From Yponomeuta sedellus (lineage: Eukaryota > Arthropoda > Insecta > Lepidoptera > Yponomeutidae): a DNA stretch of 64,000 nucleotides. Shown here piece after piece: positions 57,544-64,000 of this stretch; the stretch's first letter is position 1; every line of letters begins with the position of its first letter. The stretch spans positions 13,324,505-13,388,504 of the forward strand of contig OW203730.1 in assembly GCA_934045075.1 (NCBI GenBank). Direction: 5' to 3'. The notes beneath the pieces are model-generated. The model was given only the letters and a program-made list of their open reading frames with translations, had not been told where the DNA came from and did not search any database. The position numbers and the translations under genes are program-made.

Positions 57544-58834
57544 TGAATAAGAAACTCTACATTTAAACAGCCTTAAAGCGAGTAAATGGAGATGTTGCGG
57601 AGGCTAATCCCCGTAAAAGCAATTAGAGACTATCAATCAAAATGAGCATCCTGTGCCCTTATGATGCAATAAGCTTCTCCGCCTCTCCTACAAAAGGACG
57701 ATGCTGAGATAACCGGCCGGTTTAACCCTACGATATCCGTCGCTCGTAATAAGGTGGGTTCTCGGGGATAATGTAACCCGATTATTATTATACGAAACAT
57801 TCTATTTTCAGCTAAGTTCATGATAAAGTCGTAAAACAGGAGTCGACGCGCGGTCTAATCATTGGCACGCACCGCTTTTTTAGAGTACTTCGAAGCTGCC
57901 TAACAAGGCTAGTTAAGTACTCAATATAATGTTGCTGCGAGGAAAGTGCAGTAAAAAATATAAAAGCTCCTACTTTAATCTCTAATGCAGTGTAGGCATA
58001 AAGTAAGACGATACAGCAGAATGGAGGTGTGTCAGGAACACCGAGCAACGATGTTTGCATGCAGGAAAGTAGCAACAATTAAGTGTTGTCTTTAAGGTTC
58101 AATGATCAGGCTATCGAGGCTACCGCCGATCAGATCGATGGAATAGTTTTTTCATAAAGTTCGGCGAACCCAACCGTGGGATCCAGCGAGTGTTTGCGGC
58201 CAATGACGTAACACACTGCGAGATGTGATACTATTTGATTAATGGAAGAGATTGGGAAAATTGACTTAGAGTACGTGTGGCGTCGCATTGTGTTTTATTT
58301 GCCATCGAATAACGCGGATAGATTATAGACCTTTCAAGATGATAACTACTCTATAATGAAGGTGCTCTAATCTGATTAGAGATAGTATATGTGGAAAAAC
58401 ATTTGGTAACAAACAAAACAATGAAGAGCGTTTACTGCTTTAGGATCCAAAGAAAATAAATCTCCAATTCATTGGTGCAATCATTGACGCGTAACTGCAT
58501 ACACCATACTGAGAAGGCGAAGTAAAATTACATAATGTATGACCGTATAAACAATCGGAATGGAGCCGTACACGCGGTCGTGACCCTCAATACGTGAGTC
58601 GGACAGTGCCAATGCTACTAATCGCGACGCTGCAATGCAATCCGATGCATGAAGATATTACTCCACTAAACACGGGTTGTATGTACCACCGTATTATAGT
58701 GAATTTGACAGCTCCTTGCGTTTCGTGCCGAGTGTAAATTACCCCGGGGTAAGAGAAGTCAGCGTATAGAGCTCAACACAGCTATGTGGGTAAGCACCTT
58801 TGCCTTTCGTAGTAGGGAGAGTCCCAGCGCTGTA
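57544..58834. other. Non-coding, no feature seen
   Basis: Unique-looking sequence of mixed composition with no recognised repeat and no convincing exon. Confidence 0.45.
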
Positions 58835-58975
58835 TTTCACAAAACTACAATTCATATTAAATTACGTATAATGAGTTGTACATTGCGTAGCCGAGGTTTC
58901 TTCCAGTTTTGTGGGTTAATCTGCTTTGCATGTAGGTTTAGCTCATAGTAAACCAAGCATTGTAGTTTTATGAAA
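58835..58975. mobile_element. MITE-like element, ~141 bp, GTTTCATAAAACTACAAT TIR
   Basis: TTTCACAAAACTACAAT at 58835-58851 and ATTGTAGTTTTATGAAA at 58959-58975 are 17-bp inverted repeats with one mismatch. The interior is a diverged inverted structure (TTGTACATTGCGTAGCCGAG also resembles TACATTGCGTACCTCG in the 24043-24162 copy). No clear target duplication. Confidence 0.7.
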
Positions 58976-59479
58976 CAGGCCCCAGATAGCGTATCGTGCT
59001 CGATAAAATGCCCACGGTGAGCCTACAGGAGCCTCGACAAAGATGTGGGCAAAAAAGCACGCAAAACTGAAGGTTAGGCGAGGCGACACGAATTAGATTT
59101 CGTTTCGGTGTTCTTCACCCCAATATTGAAAGAGGGTATTGTCTAGTTGCTATTGTCTGTGGTGTAGGAGCTCACGGCGCCGATGTCGATGACTTAATTT
59201 AACCGAAGCATAAATAAAGCACTTCCGAGACAGTGAAAGAAGCTTAAAAAGTCGAAGCAGCTTCTACAAATTTGTGTAGTATTGGTAGAGCCTACAAACT
59301 TACGTACCATCAAAAGCTCAATTTTTTCTCAGGGCGGAAGAGCTGGATTCCACCTTACCTGAAACAAAGAATGCAGCGACTTCAGCAAAAGACACGTTGA
59401 AATTTTACTTTAAGGCTGATTCCATAAAACCCCCCCAAGGACGAGGTACGGTACTGAAGTACTGTATCATTTTGTTGAA

Positions 59480-59655
59480 AACTAACTAACCCAGCGAACT
59501 TCGTACCGCCTAACAGTCGATTCTTTAATTTTTTTATTATTTTTCTCTCCGTAAGAACCATCCTCGCACTTCAAGGAATATTCCAAAAAAAGAATTAACG
59601 AAATCGGTTCAGCTGCTCTCGAGATTTGCGCTTACCAACACTTATAGAGATAGCA
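59480..59655 (+). repeat. Interspersed repeat C, second copy
   Basis: AACTAACCCAGCGAACTTCG, CGCCTAACAGTCGATTCTTT and GAGATTTGCGCTTACCAACA match 37190-37362. This copy has additional bases after TCGATTCTTT and after AACCATC, which the other lacks. Confidence 0.85.
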
Positions 59656-60065
59656 AACAAATAACGTAAGACAAGGCTCTATCCCGGAGGGATAGGTATA
59701 GACCGGAGTGCTTAGTGCGAGTTTGACAAATCCAATCGAATAACTTTACTACCGCGTTAATCGAGCATTGAGTAGTGAGTATGAGTAAGTGAACCGTTCG
59801 AACTGGCAAAACGCTGTCACTGTACAACTCGCACTCGCGTTTATTCGTGTTTTGGCTGGTAAACGTGTTCACTTCTCAACGTAAACCATTACAACTCGCA
59901 CTCAGCAATTTTAATTTCCATACTTGTCACTAGGTGGCGCTTCCTCGATGCCATAGAAATATGAGTTTACGTTGACGCGATCGAGTAGTTAAAAAACTCG
60001 CACTAAGCACTCTGGGTTTGGTGTTGTTAGCCGCTGCAGGCACTACTGCTTAAGGTACTTTTTGA

Positions 60066-60175
60066 CTACTTCATTGGTCTAGTGGTTAACACACTTGACT
60101 ACCAACACGGCGGTCGTAGTTTGGATTCCCACTGGAGGCCGTCGCAGTTAATTTGTACAAATGACCTCATATCCA
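60066..60175 (+). mobile_element. tRNA-derived SINE (family S1), old plus copy
   Basis: ACTACTTCATTGGTCTAGTG (A box) and GGTCGTAGTTTGGATTCCCA (degraded B box) are followed by TTAATTTGTACAAATGA, which matches the TTTGTACAAATG body of 4381-4492. Confidence 0.75.
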
Positions 60176-60527
60176 TGCTTGCGATGACCTTGTCTGGTTA
60201 CAATAGCACAGAGTATTCTAGTTTGGGACCAGGACAAATTATTGTGTTAGGCGGAAGTTTTTTTCTTTTTTAATCATGGCCTTCACTACAACATCCCTTA
60301 TTTGGTCGATGTATGTTTACCTGGGATGTCACTTACCGGCTCGAACACCATTGACACAATTGATCCAGTTTTCAGTTTAGCGGAGTCTTACGCACTGCGA
60401 CAAGTTCTAGGTAAAATTACGCTTTGGTCTCGTTAAATATTATTTGTTCTATACTAGTGAAATTAAAAGCCTAATTAACGTAAAATTTCGCGATTTCAGA
60501 GCGTAGTTTTTAGTAGCATGATGATAT

Positions 60528-60625
60528 CAACCTTTTGTATGTCCCCACTGCTAGGGCACGGGTCTCATCCTGCATCGCAGGAAGATTAGGCTTTTCTCAA
60601 TCACGGTATCCAAGGCCGGGTTGGT
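60528..60625 (+). repeat. Repeat family A, short 5' fragment
   Basis: GATATCAACCTTTTGTATGT, CCCCACTGCTAGGGCACGGG and GCATCGCAGGAAGATTAGGC match the beginning of family A; the copy ends at GGCCGGGTTGGT. Confidence 0.85.
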
Positions 60626-61566
60626 AACATGAAAAAGTAATCATTTTAGAAGCACATAAAAATGTTTTGTTGCTTTAAAGTCGTTCTTTAAGTGACAAAT
60701 GTCTGTATGGGAACAAATCTCGCTTCGCGTAAAGTCTGGAAATGTCTTACAATTTCGTGATTTCCGTCCACTTTCTAAGAACATCTTAATTCCAATGTCG
60801 TACGGAGTGTGGGACAAGCAATGTACAGTTAATATGTAAATAGGGCTATACTCTTCTTGCCGAGCCTCGTTGGAATACAAAAGACTGGAGAATTTGAATA
60901 ACATACCTACAAACAAAACGAAGTCGGGAAAATGTGTCACTGCAAGTATTGTTGCTATGCGTGAATTTCGGATTACGAAATCGTTGGACAGGACGTGACG
61001 AGATTACCTTTTGTTAGGCAGTCATGAAAGCTGTTCATCCATCAACAATTTTGGCATATAAGAAGGTTACCATAAAGTTTTAAGTTTGGCTCGGCAATAA
61101 ATTACCTTTATTATACGATTAGTGTTTCAGTACGAGAGACAACCTTCCTTCCTATTTCTTTTTACCAGTCAGTGGCTTATAGAATGGAATGGGAATATAA
61201 GTAATACGTTTGTTTCAGAATGTTATTAAAGAGTAATTTATTAACTATCAAATAATGTTCAAGACAATAAAGACATTCTTGCGTACCATCAATAACCGCT
61301 AATGTTTACAACAAACAAACAGCATTTAATGTTGCCATTTAACGTACCGTTCTTCTAGGAAATCTAAACGCCCTATTCGCCTTATTAACGAATCGCCAAT
61401 ACAGGGAATCGCGAAGCTCACTTTCCTGAACAAGGGAGTTACTTGCTGGAATCCCGAACAGGGAGCGTGTGGTTAAGAGTCACCTACCTATAATTCTGTA
61501 TGTCATAATTGAAGCACAGTCATGTGCAAAGTGCGTAATTAACAATGGCTCATTTCTTTCTTGCAG
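60626..61566. other. Non-coding, possible intron upstream of the microexon
   Basis: No repeat or gene seen. The last ~20 bases before 61567 are a pyrimidine-rich splice-acceptor tract. Confidence 0.4.
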
Positions 61567-61602
61567 GACTGGTGGCGACGGCAACCGCGCCGCCCCGCTC
61601 AG
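61567..61602 (+). CDS. Candidate 36-nt microexon of an unidentified host gene
   Basis: A strong acceptor (TTTCTTTCTTGCAG, ending 61566) precedes 36 nt of GC-rich sequence, followed by the donor-like CAG|GTCAGT (GT at 61603-61604). The length is a multiple of three, so inclusion would add 12 residues without shifting frame. The three readings are DWWRRQPRRPAQ, TGGDGNRAAPL and LVATATAPPRS, all open. The contrast with AT-rich flanks supports an exon. The donor has C at +3, so it is sub-optimal, as in alternatively used exons. A branch-point-like TTAAC is about 25 nt upstream. The gene cannot be named. Confidence 0.4.
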
Positions 61603-62948
61603 GTCAGTCACCCGTACCACCTCGCTCTGCGCTGATCGGAATTCGTGAATCTTCACAAATAACACGTCATTATCTCTTATTAGACGTTGAGGAAGCACTT
61701 ACAGCAAATGTAGGGAAAATAACTCGCTCGCATCTCTTGACTTGTCGAGGATTGTTCCAGGATCCATTATTGCCACCATTATAAAATTAGTTCTGTGCAA
61801 TATGGTTCGCAGATAGCAGACTGGCTGCAATCGAAATTGCTCTAAACGCAGAGAGAACCTACGTTTTTGGATGAGTCGTACGGAACAAATTATTTGCACA
61901 AAATCGTCATTCCTAGCATACTAAATATGTGTACCTGAGGCAAACAAACGGAAAGGGGCTAATGAAACATATGTACCAACTTTAAATAACAAAACGATGT
62001 AAATCTCTATTTGAAATAGGTAATGAATCATCAAAGTCCACAAAGTGCAAATATAAATAGCGTGTACCGTTAATTTCCAAGTGAACACGACTAAAATAGC
62101 ATATATTCGCGGACGCTCGCAAATACACAATAGTGCTACCAAGGTAATCGTCCTCCATCATGAGCCAATTACCAAAATTGGTGAGCCGAAGTTACGAAAC
62201 ATGACATTAACAAAAATATACCGTTTTAAAGAAAAAAAAGCAAAACGTAACGATCCCACGAAAATTGCTTAAAATTGAAGGTGCCCACCTGAACACTGCA
62301 CTCCCTAACGACACACTTATTTCTTTTTTATTAAGAAAAATAGGTTTATCAGCGAATATCAGAGCACAAAACTTGATCAATGAGATACGACGCACCAGCC
62401 ACACGAAAGTAAAAAAAAGTAAAAGAAAATAATTAATTAGTGAACGCTTCGAGAATAAACTCTCGGCACAAAAAGCTACATACCACCAACTTCGTCCAGA
62501 GATCAACCTCCCGCCGCAACATTAAAATAAAAAAGAAATAAAGGACCACTTCGAATCCTGTTCCTCGATTTCCGAATTCTGGAAACCGGTCCGCGCGTAG
62601 CAAATATAAATAATCCTGTTACTTTTTACCGTTTTCTGAGATTGAGGCGCAGGTCTTTAAGCTCGTGAGATACCGCGGATTCCTGCATTCGAGCACTGAC
62701 GTATCAATCGGTTTTCGTTCCTCTCGATCAATGCCCATGCCAATCATTAGACCAGTAAATGATGCTTTATCTCCGATACAATGATTAAGTTACGAATGTC
62801 TTTTGTAAGTCGTGGAGACATTTCGTTCCGTTAGGCGAGGTGTCTGAAACGATGAAAATAAGTGATAGAATTTCAGAAGTTGATGTAACTGATTTTCCCG
62901 AAATCGATATTGTGTAGATTATATTAGTATTTCCTAATAATTCGCGGT
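61603..62948. other. Non-coding, no feature seen
   Basis: Unique-looking sequence; short ORFs on both strands without recognisable products. Confidence 0.45.
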
Positions 62949-63010
62949 ACTCATACATAGTTATATACTAAACGGGTCTAATCGCGATAAATAAGGTAAT
63001 TACGTTTTAC
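62949..63010. repeat. Deleted copy of the CGACGTTTCGG-core foldback
   Basis: TACTCATACATAGTTATATA and TAAACGGGTCTAATCGCGAT match the outer arm of 32611-32759. The next words AATAAGGTAATTACGTTTTA match the inverse of that element's interior, so this copy lies in the opposite orientation and lacks the core and the second arm. Confidence 0.7.
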
Positions 63011-63011
63011 C

Positions 63012-63222
63012 TTGTAACGGTGCAAACCTCTTTACACCATTAAAATACCCGGGGGCATCCAAAAAAAAAAAAAAACGTTGGGCGCCAATGTGAGGTTGTG
63101 AAGCATTTTATTATAAATAATAAAACATAAACGACTCTAATTTTGAATTTTTTAAATTAATGTATTTAAATTTTTTCCGTATGCTCCCGGGCATTGTAAC
63201 AGTGCAAACCTCTTTACACCAT
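63012..63222 (+). repeat. 28-29-bp direct repeats flanking an inverted-repeat segment
   Basis: TGTAACRGTGCAAACCTCTT and TACACCAT occur at 63013-63040 and 63195-63222. Between them CCCGGGGGCAT (about 63048) and ATGCTCCCGGG (about 63181) are inverted with one mismatch, with an A15 run near 63061. A third partial word, GCATTGTAACAGTG, is at about 63479. It looks like a small inserted element with unusually long flanking duplications, or a local duplication. Confidence 0.55.
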
Positions 63223-64000
63223 TTTTTTATATTTCTTTAATTCTTTTTATCATTTTCGTAATTTAAAATTACGTCACCCATTTTTGAGACTTCCTTCATT
63301 TTTCAGCTTTACTACTTCACATTTCGACTAGACCTGATACACACATTTTAAATGAAGCACTAAGTTGAAGTCGTTCCAGTTTTATTATTTATAAAACGCT
63401 TTACAACATCACAACGTTTCATATTATATAACTAGATTGTTTTAGTTGGTTAAACGATAAAAACGTACATCTGAACTTGCATTGTAACAGTGTTAGAGTA
63501 ACGATCACACTACAGCGAAAACAAGAGATGGTGCCGCATATTAACACGTCTTTTCGACTAAAGATTCGTGCAATTATGACGATTGCGATGGAGGTAATTT
63601 TTATGAGGTTTCTCGAACGCTAACAGTCAGTTAATCTACTGCAGTTAACAGCTGTCAGTTGTTTTTTTTTTGTATACACTTTTGCCAACTGACACCTATG
63701 AACAATAGATTAAGGACGTATGAGAATCCAGGGGATAGACCGTCGTGCTGAGAAGACTGTAAGTTTATAATCATTGCGAGTGTATTGATGAAAATCATTG
63801 AAGATTTGGAATCCTGTAAGACTAAAAATAGGCAATTAATTATAGATTCCAGACACAGATAATTCATTGCTGAGATAAGTAATTAATTTGACTAGTTACT
63901 CCATAACCAGCCTGTCAGACCGTTGATTTATTGGCGTGATAGCACTTTCTTGCAGGACGCTAACTGCACGGGCCATAGGACATTATTGTGCTAATTTAAT
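63223..64000. other. Non-coding; acceptor-like site near the end
   Basis: No gene seen. CACTTTCTTGCAG|GACGCT at about 63944-63956 is a good 3' splice site, but the window ends before any donor could be checked. Confidence 0.35.

Overview
The window is eukaryotic nuclear DNA, most probably from a moth or butterfly. It is AT-rich with scattered CpG-rich islands, and it has no operons, no ribosome-binding sites and no long host ORF. Its repeats fit Lepidoptera: 3' ends of RTE-type non-LTR retrotransposons, a mariner, a non-autonomous hAT, several tRNA-headed SINE families, and the abundant short repeat that starts near AAAACCGGCCAAGTGCGAG and ends in GGTTCCGTA-like sequence. I find no host protein gene I would defend. 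The best single host-gene signal is a 36-nt microexon candidate at 61567-61602, so the window is probably a large intron and/or intergenic DNA.

Layout. 1-5 kb: a 1.35-kb compound tetranucleotide array flanked by two oppositely oriented copies of one interspersed repeat (family A). 5-15 kb: a 42-bp foldback, a 492-bp hAT element with a perfect 8-bp target duplication, RTE fragments, and foldback elements. 16.0-19.8 kb: a decayed but structurally almost complete DIRS-type tyrosine-recombinase retrotransposon, with inverted terminal repeats, RT, RNase H, recombinase and a readable internal complementary region. 20-31 kb: SINEs, a CpG-rich candidate promoter/first exon, a 188-bp satellite array (24.2-25.6 kb) and a separate 159-bp array (29.0-30.0 kb) that share a terminal motif. 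31-37 kb: SINEs and a three-level nest (SINE dimer inside mariner inside family A). 37.4-51.1 kb: a long, repeat-poor, relatively GC-rich stretch that looks like constrained non-coding or regulatory DNA. 51.1-54.3 kb: a 2.8-kb TIR transposon of a class I cannot name, with 4-bp target duplications, inserted in the GGTTCCGTA repeat. 54.3-64 kb: mostly unique DNA with a few repeats and the microexon candidate.

The elements do not form a pathway. Their value is as a record of nested insertions with recoverable empty sites. The items most worth following are the DIRS internal complementary region, the unclassified 51-54 kb transposon with CGGGAACG-type subterminal motifs, the two tandem-repeat arrays with a common TACACGGAAAAAA end, and foldback elements that share a core but have unrelated arms. 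Family names come from recognition of motifs by eye; no database search was run.
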